Of a stretch of 29,375 bases of DNA, positions 8,592-16,152 are shown one piece after another; positions within the stretch are counted from its first letter, which is position 1, and each line of letters opens with the position of its first letter. This stretch comes from CAYUWG01 sp964448285. GTDB lineage: Bacteria > Bacteroidota > Ignavibacteria > SZUA-365. The notes under the pieces are model-generated. The model was not told the origin of the DNA. It made no database searches and worked only from the letters and a program-made list of their open reading frames with translations. The stretch is taken from NCBI GenBank assembly GCA_964448285.1, contig CAYUWG010000051.1:1-29375 (forward strand). The letters run 5' to 3'. A program made the translations under genes and the position numbers.

Positions 8592-10010
8592 CTATCGGGA
8601 GTAGAAATCGATCTGCTTCTCGATGGCAGCGCGGCACACCGGATCGAAATCGACTAAGCTCAATGAAAACATCCGGCAATCGAGCGCCGGTCGATACAAG
8701 CCTTTCGAGACATATCCAGCCCCTTCGAACGCACCGACGACCTTCTGCAGGTTTGGATTCGTGAGAATTTTTCGCTGTGCATTGAAGATCGGTTCTCGAT
8801 TTGCGTAGTAATCCGTCGCGAGACGGTCGAGCTTTCCGAGCGCAGTCCCGAGGCTGTCGTATGCGACTTTATTCCAATCAACGGGAAGGTTGGTCCCGTC
8901 GCTCACGAAGATTTGCCATTTGACCTTGTTCGGTTCGAGCAGGCGAGTCACGTTCGGCTCCCAGGGCTCTACGCCTTCGGGATAGAATTCATTGTACCCG
9001 GTGGAAGAGCTGTAATACTCGTCGCCGAGTCCTCCGAAGCTGTGTCCGAATTCATGAACGTAAACATAGTCGCGCTGCCATGCCTGATCCTGATTCAGCT
9101 CGTTCGCATACGTCGTGGTATAGAGTTGATAGATGCCGCCGCCGCCATATCTGTTGTCATTGACCAGAATGTTCACGAAGTCGTACGGCGCCTGCGAACA
9201 GATGTCCCGGAATGCTTTGTTCGCGGTTGTCAGAATGTAGCGAGGTGAGCGGAACACGAAATACTGTGCTTCAAACGCCGACTTTTTCCACACATCTTTA
9301 TCCGGGATATCGATTCCGGATTCATCGGAGATCACGCACAATGCCCGGACGTTGAAGTCCTTTTTCCTCTCTTTGAAAGGTGAAGTCCGAAACATCGCCT
9401 CGTTGAAGTGCTTCGCATCGCTTTTGAATTTGTCGATCTCCGCTCGTGTGTATCCATCTCCGACGATGAGAATATCAACTTTCGTGGATGGATCGCCATT
9501 GTCCATCAATGACACAAGTTCATACTGTGCGTGTCGCTTTTCACTATTTACCAATGCTTTGTCATGGGGATCGATGAGGAAAGATGCCTTCTCTTCGAAG
9601 ATCATCGCCTTGTTCCGGCGGTGGATCGACACGATGACAGGTCGCTTTGGAAAAGGAAATCGTACCGACTCTGAAAACGACTTCGTTATGCCGGAAGCAG
9701 CTTCATCCGTCGTTTGCCATTCGTTGAAGACAGTCGAGTAGCCTCGTGAATAGAGGAGCAATCCCGTTTGGACGTCCGTCACTTTCACGAAGTATTCGCC
9801 AAGATTCAGAGTATCGACGAGATTGACTCGACTACCCGGCCATATCCCTTCCCGATACACGGCATCGAGCGCGAAGTGCTCGGTCGTTTTGGAGCCTGAG
9901 TGTTGGTAATCGACGCGAATCGTCGATGTGAGGAAGAATCGGTTGTAATCAATCTGTGAGGAGACGGGTCCGCAAAGGAGAAATACAAATAGAGCGATGA
10001 TTGCTTTCAT
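8592..10010 (-). CDS. Secreted M64 family metallopeptidase (IgA-peptidase-like)
   Basis: This is a 472-residue exported zinc peptidase. The N-terminus (MKAIIALFVFLLCGPVSSQ) is a Sec signal peptide. An N-terminal beta-rich domain runs to about residue 150. The catalytic domain begins near DILIVGDGYT (about 180), an M64 landmark, and holds the zinc site VHEFGHSFGGLGDEYY, with HEFGH at 319-323 and a downstream Asp-Glu at 330-331 giving the likely third ligand. The family includes a Clostridium ramosum IgA protease, but most FCB members have no known substrate, so an immunoglobulin target should not be assumed. I see no T9SS sorting domain or lipobox, so it is probably periplasmic or released by another route. 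The start codon has only a weak ribosome binding site. Confidence 0.9.
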   Translation of the reverse strand: MKAIIALFVFLLCGPVSSQIDYNRFFLTSTIRVDYQHSGSKTTEHFALDAVYREGIWPGSRVNLVDTLNLGEYFVKVTDVQTGLLLYSRGYSTVFNEWQTTDEAASGITKSFSESVRFPFPKRPVIVSIHRRNKAMIFEEKASFLIDPHDKALVNSEKRHAQYELVSLMDNGDPSTKVDILIVGDGYTRAEIDKFKSDAKHFNEAMFRTSPFKERKKDFNVRALCVISDESGIDIPDKDVWKKSAFEAQYFVFRSPRYILTTANKAFRDICSQAPYDFVNILVNDNRYGGGGIYQLYTTTYANELNQDQAWQRDYVYVHEFGHSFGGLGDEYYSSSTGYNEFYPEGVEPWEPNVTRLLEPNKVKWQIFVSDGTNLPVDWNKVAYDSLGTALGKLDRLATDYYANREPIFNAQRKILTNPNLQKVVGAFEGAGYVSKGLYRPALDCRMFSLSLVDFDPVCRAAIEKQIDFYSR

Positions 10011-10035
10011 GACGATTACTCTGGATGATTAGACG

Positions 10036-10060
10036 AAAGGCGACCCGATGGATCGCCTTT
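10036..10060 (-). terminator. Probable terminator downstream of tRNA-fMet
   Basis: An 8-bp perfect stem (AAAGGCGA at 10036-10043 with TCGCCTTT at 10053-10060) encloses a nine-base loop, directly downstream of the minus-strand tRNA and upstream of the M64 peptidase gene. On the minus strand the stem ends in only three T residues, whereas the plus strand has a longer T run (10058-10062), so termination strength and direction are uncertain. Confidence 0.5.
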
Positions 10061-10063
10061 TTG

Positions 10064-10136
<73 letters not shown>

Positions 10137-10191
10137 GTGGGTCATAAATATAGCCGATGACGGAGGGAATTCCAATTTGAGCGGAAGATTC

Positions 10192-10983
10192 CTACGGCAT
10201 ACCTCGATACAGTCCGCCGTCAACAAGGATCGTAACTCCGGTGATATATTCGGCGAGTTCGGAACTCAGGAAGGCAACGAGGTTACCCACGTCCTCGGGC
10301 TTTCCAAGCTTGCCGATAGGAATCGCTTTGCTCATTTCATCCGCGACATCATTTTCGGAACTCCCCGATTGTTCGGCTCGCTTCAGGATCAGTTCTCGAA
10401 GGCGATCTGTTCGGATGTACCCAGGCGCGATCATGTTGACCGTGATCCCTGAAGCGGCTACTTCATCGGAGAGTGATTTCATCCAAGCTGTGGTTGCGGA
10501 ACGGTAGGCGTTTGACAGCGCGAGATCGGGAACAGGCTGACGCACGGAGATCGATGTGATCGTGATGATGCGACCCCATCGGTGTTCGAGCATCGAAGGG
10601 ATACAACCATTGACAAGCCGGATGGTGCTCATGAACGTACGTTCCCATGCTTGCAAATACGATTCCTCGGAAAGAGCTAATGGAGTTCCCGTGGGAGGTC
10701 CACCATTGTTTGCGATGAGAATATTGATCGGTCCAAACTGAGAAATGGCTTCATCGAGCATCCTTCGTATTTGTGATGCTCTATCGAGATCGCCCGTGAC
10801 AGAGAGAACAGGCGAACCGGTTTGCGATGCAATGTCTTCCTGTGTACGCTGAAGCATCTCTCGATTGCGTCCCGATATAATGACCGTGCAGCCTTCCTGC
10901 GCAAGCGCGAAGGCGCACGCGCGACCGATGCCGCTGCTCGATCCGGCAATGAATGCGGTTTTTCCAGTGAGGTTCAGTTTCAT
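10192..10983 (-). CDS. SDR family oxidoreductase, atypical (FabG-like, catalytic lysine replaced)
   Basis: This is a Rossmann-fold short-chain dehydrogenase/reductase of 263 residues. The coenzyme loop is AGSSSGIGRA (residues 14-23), the NNAG equivalent is ANNGGPP, and the C-terminal motif is ITGVTILVDGGLYRGMP. The expected S...YxxxK triad is altered: Ser is present in TITSIS (144-146) and Tyr in SNAYRSATT (Tyr160), but the Lys position is Thr164. A subgroup of FabG-like SDRs with a SN..R....  pattern here is known to deviate like this, so its chemistry should not be assumed. I chose ATG at 10983 (purine-rich GAAGAAGA five bases upstream); a TTG at 11007 would add eight acidic residues. It is transcribed away from def. 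The role is unknown. Confidence 0.88.
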   Translation of the reverse strand: MKLNLTGKTAFIAGSSSGIGRACAFALAQEGCTVIISGRNREMLQRTQEDIASQTGSPVLSVTGDLDRASQIRRMLDEAISQFGPINILIANNGGPPTGTPLALSEESYLQAWERTFMSTIRLVNGCIPSMLEHRWGRIITITSISVRQPVPDLALSNAYRSATTAWMKSLSDEVAASGITVNMIAPGYIRTDRLRELILKRAEQSGSSENDVADEMSKAIPIGKLGKPEDVGNLVAFLSSELAEYITGVTILVDGGLYRGMP

Positions 10984-11068
10984 ATTTTCTTCTTCGGGTT
11001 CAGACAACGACTCAATGATAAATACACACTCAGGCTAACAAGCACAAACGAAGCAGGCATCTTACACT

Positions 11069-11629
11069 ATGGCTATCCGACCGATCTATACTTATGAAGC
11101 GTCCGTTTTGAGATCGAAGACGATCCCCATTTCCAAACCGTCGAACGAGGTGACGCGCCTTGCGCTCGATATGTTTGAAACGATGAAGGCTGCACAGGGA
11201 ATCGGCTTGGCTGCGAATCAAATCGGTGAGAAGTATTCGCTTTTCGTTATCGATCTCTCAGCGCTCGAAGATTACGAAGACTTGAAGCCCTTGGTTATGA
11301 TCAACCCGGTGATCACAGAATACTGGGGCGATGATATCGGCTATGAAGAGGGCTGTCTCAGTCTCCCGAACGTCCGTGAGGAAATCATCAGGCCTGAATG
11401 GATCCACGTTCGATATCGCGATCTGAATTTTCAGGAGATGGAACTGGAAGCCGACAACCTCCTCTCGCGTGTCGTTCAACACGAGTTCGATCATCTGCAA
11501 GGCGTGTTCTTCACCGATTATCTCAAAGGTTTGAAGAAACTGCTGCTCCAACCTTCGCTCGATAAGATCAAACGGGGTGAAGTGGAAGCGGATTATCCGC
11601 TGATGACCATGGAAGGCATTTCGATTTAA
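11069..11629 (+). CDS. def: Peptide deformylase
   Basis: This is a metalloenzyme that removes the formyl group from the N-terminal methionine of nascent proteins at the ribosome. All three family motifs are present in the 186-residue protein: GIGLAANQ (44-51), EEGCLSLP with the metal-binding Cys (about 96), and QHEFDHLQG with the two metal histidines and catalytic Glu (138-142). Length is typical of a bacterial type 1 deformylase. It is followed after 16 bases by fmt on the same strand, the common def-fmt operon, so the enzymes that add and remove the formyl group are co-expressed. The upstream ribosome binding site is weak. Confidence 0.97.
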   Translation: MAIRPIYTYEASVLRSKTIPISKPSNEVTRLALDMFETMKAAQGIGLAANQIGEKYSLFVIDLSALEDYEDLKPLVMINPVITEYWGDDIGYEEGCLSLPNVREEIIRPEWIHVRYRDLNFQEMELEADNLLSRVVQHEFDHLQGVFFTDYLKGLKKLLLQPSLDKIKRGEVEADYPLMTMEGISI

Positions 11630-11645
11630 TATCGCCTCGAATCCA

Positions 11646-12566
11646 ATGAAGATCGTTTTCATGGGGACGCCCGAGTTTGCAGTCTCGACACTCAGAGTTC
11701 TGCTTGCTTCACATCATCACGTCGTTGCGGTGGTTACAGCGCCGGATAAACCTCGCGGTCGCGGCCAGCATATTTCCGGAACACCTGTGAAAGTGCTTGC
11801 TGAGGAGCACGGCATCACATGTATTCAGCCAGTGTCACTGAAGGATGAGGCGTTTCAAATGCAACTGCGTGCACTTCATGCTGATCTGTTCGTGGTTGTT
11901 GCGTTCCGAATTCTCCCCGTGTCAGTGTTCACAATTCCACCGAGAGGAACGATCAATCTCCACGCATCGCTCTTGCCAAAATATCGTGGCGCAGCGCCGA
12001 TCAATTGGGCGTTGATTCGCGGGGAGAAGGAAACCGGCGTCACGACGTTCTTCATCGAAGAGACGGTGGATACCGGTGAAGTGCTTCTCCAGAGCGCCGT
12101 TCCGATCACAGATACGATGACAGCGGGAGAACTCCACGATGTCCTTGCATCCATCGGCGCAGGAGTCGTCTTGGAAACGGTGAACGGAATCGAAGCCGAA
12201 ACGCTCGTACCCATTCATCAGGATAATGCGCTTGCCTCGCCTGCTTCAAAACTCACACGCGAAATCTGCCGCATCGATTGGTCGAAATCAGCGCACGAGG
12301 TTCACAACTTCATTCGCGGGCTGAGTCCGCATCCCGGTGCGTGGACAATGCATGGCAATTCGATCATGAAGATTCTTCGAAGCAATGTAGCGAAGGATAT
12401 TGCTGCGGAGTCAGGGGTCATACTTTCCATGCAGGGCAGACTTTTCGTTGCGTGCGGTAGCGGCGCAATCGAAATTTTAGAAATCCAACAGGAAGGCAGG
12501 AAGGCAATGAAGACCGATGCATTCCTTCGTGGTTACCGGTTCACCACGCCATCTCGATTCGACTGA
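11646..12566 (+). CDS. fmt: Methionyl-tRNA formyltransferase
   Basis: This enzyme transfers a formyl group from 10-formyl-tetrahydrofolate to the methionine on initiator tRNA. It is 306 residues, the usual length. The N-terminal Rossmann formyltransferase domain shows KIVFMGTPEFAVSTL at the start, the signature NLHASLLPKYRGAAPINWAL with the catalytic Asn and His, and the catalytic Asp in EETVDTGEVLL. From about residue 205 is the C-terminal OB-like tRNA-binding domain (CRIDWSKSAHEVHNFIRGLS). Second gene of the def-fmt unit; the glycerophosphodiesterase ATG follows its stop with no gap, so three genes may share one transcript. Confidence 0.97.
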   Translation: MKIVFMGTPEFAVSTLRVLLASHHHVVAVVTAPDKPRGRGQHISGTPVKVLAEEHGITCIQPVSLKDEAFQMQLRALHADLFVVVAFRILPVSVFTIPPRGTINLHASLLPKYRGAAPINWALIRGEKETGVTTFFIEETVDTGEVLLQSAVPITDTMTAGELHDVLASIGAGVVLETVNGIEAETLVPIHQDNALASPASKLTREICRIDWSKSAHEVHNFIRGLSPHPGAWTMHGNSIMKILRSNVAKDIAAESGVILSMQGRLFVACGSGAIEILEIQQEGRKAMKTDAFLRGYRFTTPSRFD

Positions 12567-13331
12567 ATGGCTATGGTTTTCTTCGCACATCGCGGAGATT
12601 CTGCGCACGCTCCGGAAAACACACTTGCCGCTTTTCGCAGTGCGGTTGAACAAGCCGCAAATGGTATCGAGTTGGATATCCAACTGACTGCTGACAATGA
12701 AATCATCGTGATGCATGATGCTACCCTTCAGCGCACGACAAACGGAAGCGGTTACGTTCACGGCAAGACTCTTTCACACATTCGCTCGTTGGATGCGGGA
12801 ATGTGGTTTGGCAGGGAATTTCGAGGAGAGCGAATCCCAACACTCCGCGAAGTCCTCGAGATTCTTCCTCGCGGGATGATACTCGATATCGAAATCAAGC
12901 CGAGATCGGGACGCGGACATTCGGGAAAGAAACTCGCACGGCGCCTCATAGAACTGCTGAAGGAATTCCATCGCGAAGAGAACGTGCTTGTCACATCGTT
13001 TTCCGATGAAGCCTTAGAGTATGTCCGTCAGGAGAGCGCGATACTTCACCTCGGGTTTCTCCAGCATGGCAGGCAGACCAAGAAGCGCGTCGAGTCGATC
13101 ATCCATCGAATCGACGTAACATGGTACGCACAGCATGTTCTGACGCTGACGAAGAAGAGAACAAGAGAACTACAGGAGATGGGAGTAACGGTCGGCGTAT
13201 TTACGGTGAACTCGAAGCGAACGTTGAGGCATGCTCTGCATTGCGGCGTGGATTGCATCATCACGAACGATTGTTCTGCGATACGGAGCCATTTGAGAGA
13301 ACTCAGTGCCTCGTCACTTCCTGAGAAATGA
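12567..13331 (+). CDS. Glycerophosphodiester phosphodiesterase
   Basis: This GDPD-family TIM-barrel enzyme hydrolyses glycerophosphodiesters to glycerol-3-phosphate and an alcohol, in phospholipid turnover. The 254-residue protein has the diagnostic N-terminal motifs: AHRGDSAHAPENTLAAF (catalytic His-Arg and Glu-Asn), GIELDIQLTADNEIIVMHD (metal-binding Glu-x-Asp and the second catalytic His) and LQRTTNGSG. The barrel ends with GVFTVNSKRTLRHALHCGVD and the metal-site-adjacent IITND. No signal peptide is visible, so it is a cytoplasmic type. The start may be ATG at 12567, directly after the fmt stop, or the ATG two codons later. Its 3' end overlaps the convergent lpxB by 18 bases. Confidence 0.94.
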   Translation: MAMVFFAHRGDSAHAPENTLAAFRSAVEQAANGIELDIQLTADNEIIVMHDATLQRTTNGSGYVHGKTLSHIRSLDAGMWFGREFRGERIPTLREVLEILPRGMILDIEIKPRSGRGHSGKKLARRLIELLKEFHREENVLVTSFSDEALEYVRQESAILHLGFLQHGRQTKKRVESIIHRIDVTWYAQHVLTLTKKRTRELQEMGVTVGVFTVNSKRTLRHALHCGVDCIITNDCSAIRSHLRELSASSLPEK

Positions 13332-14432
13332 AGCGACGATCCGTGCGACGCGTTCCGACGCTCCCGGCGTTCCCATGGATTGACGAACACGGTGGAGTTT
13401 CTCTTTCGTCGTCCTGTATCGTTCGTCGCTTTGAAAAAGGGGAAGCAGTTCTTCCGTGAGATTGTCTGCCGTGAGTTCGTCCTGTATCAACTCAGGGATG
13501 ATCCGCTCGCCGCTGAGGATGTTCGGCATTCCGATGTAGGGTACACGGATAATTTTTTTTGCGATGAAATGATTCAAGGCCGTCGAACGATACACGATAA
13601 CGAGTGGCGTTTCATAGAATGCCGTCTCAACGGTCGCTGTCCCTGAGGTGACAATCGCAGCATATGCATGTTCCATCAGAGAGTGTGTTGCATTGCGAAG
13701 AATGACCACATCACGCTCTGACCCAACGATATTCCGATAGATGCCGTCAGGCTGCGTCGAAGCAGCGCCGATAATGACTTCGCAATGAATCTGACTGCGC
13801 ATGCGGCGAGCTGCTTCAAGCATGATTGGAAGCGTACGTTGGATTTCCTGTTTTCGAGAACCGGGCAGGAGTGCGAGTATGCGTTTATCATCAAGGCCGT
13901 GGGCACAAAGGAATTCATCCCTCTCCGTGTGCTTGAGAATTTCAAGAAGCGGATGACCGACGAAAGTTGTCGGAATCCCTGCATTGGAAAACAGATCAAG
14001 CTCGAATGGAAAAACGACGGCAAGGTGATCGACGAGCCCTTTCATCTTCTGTACGCGATTCTTTCCCCACGCCCACACTTGCGGCGAGATGTAATAGATC
14101 ACGGGGATACCGGCTGATTTTGCTGCGCGTGCTAATCGCAGATTGAATCCGGGGTAATCGATGAGCACGAGCGCATCAACGTTTCTGCGAAGTTCTTCGA
14201 CGCAGTTTTGAAAAATGCGCCGGAGTGCAGGATAATGCTTGGCCACTTCGACAAATCCCATGACCGCGGTTTCCTCGATATGATGCAACAAAGTCATGCC
14301 TGTGTTGCGCATGCCGTCACCGCCAATTCCGGTGAAGATGCTGTCAGGACAAAGGCGGGCGATCTCTGGAATCAGCCGCGCACCGTACTGATCGCCGGAC
14401 GGTTCGCCGGCAATAATCATCACGCGGTTCAT
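13314..14432 (-). CDS. lpxB: Lipid-A-disaccharide synthase
   Basis: This glycosyltransferase (family GT19) joins UDP-2,3-diacylglucosamine and lipid X into the lipid A disaccharide, at the inner face of the cytoplasmic membrane. Landmarks are IIAGEPSGDQYGARL at the N-terminus, YYISPQVWAWGKNRV in the middle, LLPGSRKQEI and TSGTATVETAFYETPLV in the C-terminal UDP-sugar domain. With the ATG at 14432 the protein is 372 residues, normal for LpxB; a GTG five codons upstream is also in frame. The 14432 start overlaps the stop of the upstream methyltransferase-like gene as ATGA, which argues for translational coupling. Its presence shows an outer membrane with lipid A. Confidence 0.95.
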   Translation of the reverse strand: MNRVMIIAGEPSGDQYGARLIPEIARLCPDSIFTGIGGDGMRNTGMTLLHHIEETAVMGFVEVAKHYPALRRIFQNCVEELRRNVDALVLIDYPGFNLRLARAAKSAGIPVIYYISPQVWAWGKNRVQKMKGLVDHLAVVFPFELDLFSNAGIPTTFVGHPLLEILKHTERDEFLCAHGLDDKRILALLPGSRKQEIQRTLPIMLEAARRMRSQIHCEVIIGAASTQPDGIYRNIVGSERDVVILRNATHSLMEHAYAAIVTSGTATVETAFYETPLVIVYRSTALNHFIAKKIIRVPYIGMPNILSGERIIPELIQDELTADNLTEELLPLFQSDERYRTTKEKLHRVRQSMGTPGASERVARIVASFLRK

Positions 14433-15004
14433 TGTCGCACGAGCCACAGAGCGACAAGAATAACCGTGACGATCACCAACGCTTGCAACGTTCGCACTTC
14501 AGACTTCCAGCCTGCCGACCAATCGATCGTAAAGCGCGATGATGGTCGGTAGGGTGTGAGACGAAAAAGAAATCGAGGGACTGCTTTTCGATATGCGGCG
14601 TACTCGTCACCGAAACGCTCGCGAAGGAATTTTTCTTCCTCGCGAACGATCAGGGTGTATTGCCAGAGGAAGAAAAGAAGCGCGGCGACTTGCAGCCACG
14701 GAAACAACGTAAGCGACATGATGCCCACTCCAAGATAGATGAGCATGTTGCCGACGTATAAAGGATTTCGCACATAGCTGAATGGACCGCCCATCACGAG
14801 ACGACTCGCACCGACATTCCCGGTGACGCGTGTTTCGCTCCCGACATAGAACACACCCCATGCACGTAGAAACTCACCGGCACATGCGATCAGGAATCCT
14901 GAAACGAGACTCCATAACGTTGGATTTGCGAAAACCACCATGACGATAACGAACGGTACCGGCGTGTACCCACGATATTGAAAGAGCTTTTGAGACAGTG
15001 ACAT
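14429..15004 (-). CDS. Isoprenylcysteine carboxyl methyltransferase (ICMT/PEMT)-like membrane protein
   Basis: This is a 191-residue membrane protein of the ICMT/phospholipid methyltransferase-like superfamily. Hydrophobic segments occupy about residues 15-45, 75-95 and 98-118, and a final C-terminal helix (ALVIVTVILVALWLV) follows a soluble patch. The family core is visible as SYVRNPLYVGNMLIYLGVG and EEEKFLRERFGDEYAAYRK, the region that binds S-adenosylmethionine in characterised members. The substrate is unknown. The frame is open further upstream to 15421, but that part runs antisense to a well-supported secreted-protein gene, so I take the ATG at 15004; its ribosome binding site is poor. 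The stop overlaps the lpxB start (ATGA), hinting at a role near the envelope or lipids. Confidence 0.85.
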   Translation of the reverse strand: MSLSQKLFQYRGYTPVPFVIVMVVFANPTLWSLVSGFLIACAGEFLRAWGVFYVGSETRVTGNVGASRLVMGGPFSYVRNPLYVGNMLIYLGVGIMSLTLFPWLQVAALLFFLWQYTLIVREEEKFLRERFGDEYAAYRKAVPRFLFRLTPYRPSSRFTIDWSAGWKSEVRTLQALVIVTVILVALWLVRQ

Positions 15005-15185
15005 ACGACAGCCGTGAAAGGCCGCGCAGAAGGTAACGGAATCGGTAGTGAAACCAAAAGCACATTGCAATTTCGGCTGAGGAGTGTGCGCAGGGAGTAT
15101 CGCCGCGTGTTCAGCAGTGAGCGCTGACATACGAAATGCGTAACTTCCATGTGACATGAGTATCGATACTGATTGGAGGCAAAGT

Positions 15186-15560
15186 ATGTACTGGAGACTC
15201 GCATTCTTCTTAGCGTTCACATCATTGAGTGCCGTGTTTGCGCAGAGCATCGAGCGTGAATCGTTTCTGAAAGTACGGATCATGAGCAGCGACCCGGGGG
15301 TCGAGATTGCATTCTCTGCGGCGTGGCTGTTCAAATCCGCGGAGAATGAAATTTCGTGTGGTGACTTGAAGACGCCGTATGAGATCATTGGACCGGCGGA
15401 AGTCTTTTCGGGTATCTTCAAGAGAAAGAAAGGCGATGCAGAGCTTGTGGTGGAGCTTATTCAGAAGACCGGCGAAACAGAGCGCCTTGTCGAGGAATCA
15501 CAGGGGAACGTCATTCTCATCGACAAAAAATTCGGGCAGCATTCATCGATAGGGTTTTAG
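15186..15560 (+). CDS. Small secreted protein, hypothetical
   Basis: This is a 124-residue protein that I do not recognise. It begins MYWRLAFFLAFTSLSAVFAQ, a clear Sec signal peptide with cleavage after AVFA. The mature part of about 105 residues is mixed alpha/beta, with a single Cys in EISCGDLKTPYEI. The ATG at 15186 has GGAGG seven bases upstream, much better than an in-frame ATG at 15156. The hotdog thioesterase GTG begins one base after its stop, so they are probably one operon. It is probably periplasmic or extracellular; no lipobox and no sorting domain are seen. Confidence 0.78.
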   Translation: MYWRLAFFLAFTSLSAVFAQSIERESFLKVRIMSSDPGVEIAFSAAWLFKSAENEISCGDLKTPYEIIGPAEVFSGIFKRKKGDAELVVELIQKTGETERLVEESQGNVILIDKKFGQHSSIGF

Positions 15561-15561
15561 C

Positions 15562-16014
15562 GTGGCTCGGATTCGAATTCAACTCCCTGAGCATTTCATT
15601 TTTGAAACGCAAATTCCGGTTCGTATCACCGACCTGAACTACGGGAATCATCTTGGCCACGATACGTTGCTTTCGTTGCTGCATGAAGCACGCGTACAAT
15701 TTCTCGCATCGCTCGGCTATTCGGAGGGTGACATCGAAGGCGTCGGGATTATTCTCGGAGACCTTGCCGTCGAGTACAAATCGGAAGTCTTTCATCCGGA
15801 CATGTTACGTGTAAGAATTGGGTACGCGGATATCTCTGCAACTTCATGCGATTTCCTTTATCATGTCGCCTCAGTTTCGACGGAGAAAGTTGTCGCGCTT
15901 GCGAAGACAGGTCTCGTGTTCTACGATTATCAGAGGAAATCCATCGCGCGTGTTCCAGCGCGATGGATCGAAATTTTACAACGTGCGGAATCGCTTGCAC
16001 AGAAATTCCGATGA
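15562..16014 (+). CDS. Hotdog-fold acyl-CoA thioesterase (4HBT/YbgC-like)
   Basis: This is a 150-residue single hotdog domain of the 4-hydroxybenzoyl-CoA thioesterase/acyl-ACP thioesterase type. The expected start of the domain is RITDLNYGNHLGHDTLLSLL, where the Asp and the N-x-H around it form the usual active-site region, followed by the central helix HEARVQFLASLGYSE and the strand VEYKSEVFHPDMLRVRIGY. Enzymes of this kind hydrolyse acyl-CoA or acyl-ACP thioesters, usually as cytoplasmic tetramers; the substrate cannot be read from the sequence. The GTG start sits one base after the small secreted protein's stop, suggesting coupling. Confidence 0.88.
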   Translation: MARIRIQLPEHFIFETQIPVRITDLNYGNHLGHDTLLSLLHEARVQFLASLGYSEGDIEGVGIILGDLAVEYKSEVFHPDMLRVRIGYADISATSCDFLYHVASVSTEKVVALAKTGLVFYDYQRKSIARVPARWIEILQRAESLAQKFR

Positions 16015-16058
16015 GTCTGTCGAATGAACCGCAAGCGTAAGAATCCCTGAAAGGATTG

Positions 16059-16082
16059 ACCGAAATTCGGTATTGCTTTTTT
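16059..16082 (+). terminator. Possible weak terminator after the thioesterase gene
   Basis: A short hairpin (ACCGAA/TTCGGT, realistically a 4-bp stem with a 5-base loop, 16059-16071) is followed five bases later by six T residues (16077-16082). It lies in the 138-base gap before the Ig-repeat protein. The stem is short and the T run is displaced, so this is weak. I saw no convincing promoter in the rest of this gap. Confidence 0.28.
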
Positions 16083-16152
16083 GTTCAGATGGGGTCATTT
16101 TGTCGATGCGATCCGATGATCGTTTCCTTCCTTCCCTTTTATCGAGGTCTCA

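Noticed and set aside
15005..15421. N-terminal extension of the methyltransferase-like ORF on the minus strand
   Set aside because: It has no homologous features, is antisense to a signal-peptide gene with a strong ribosome binding site, and the family domain begins at the 15004 start.
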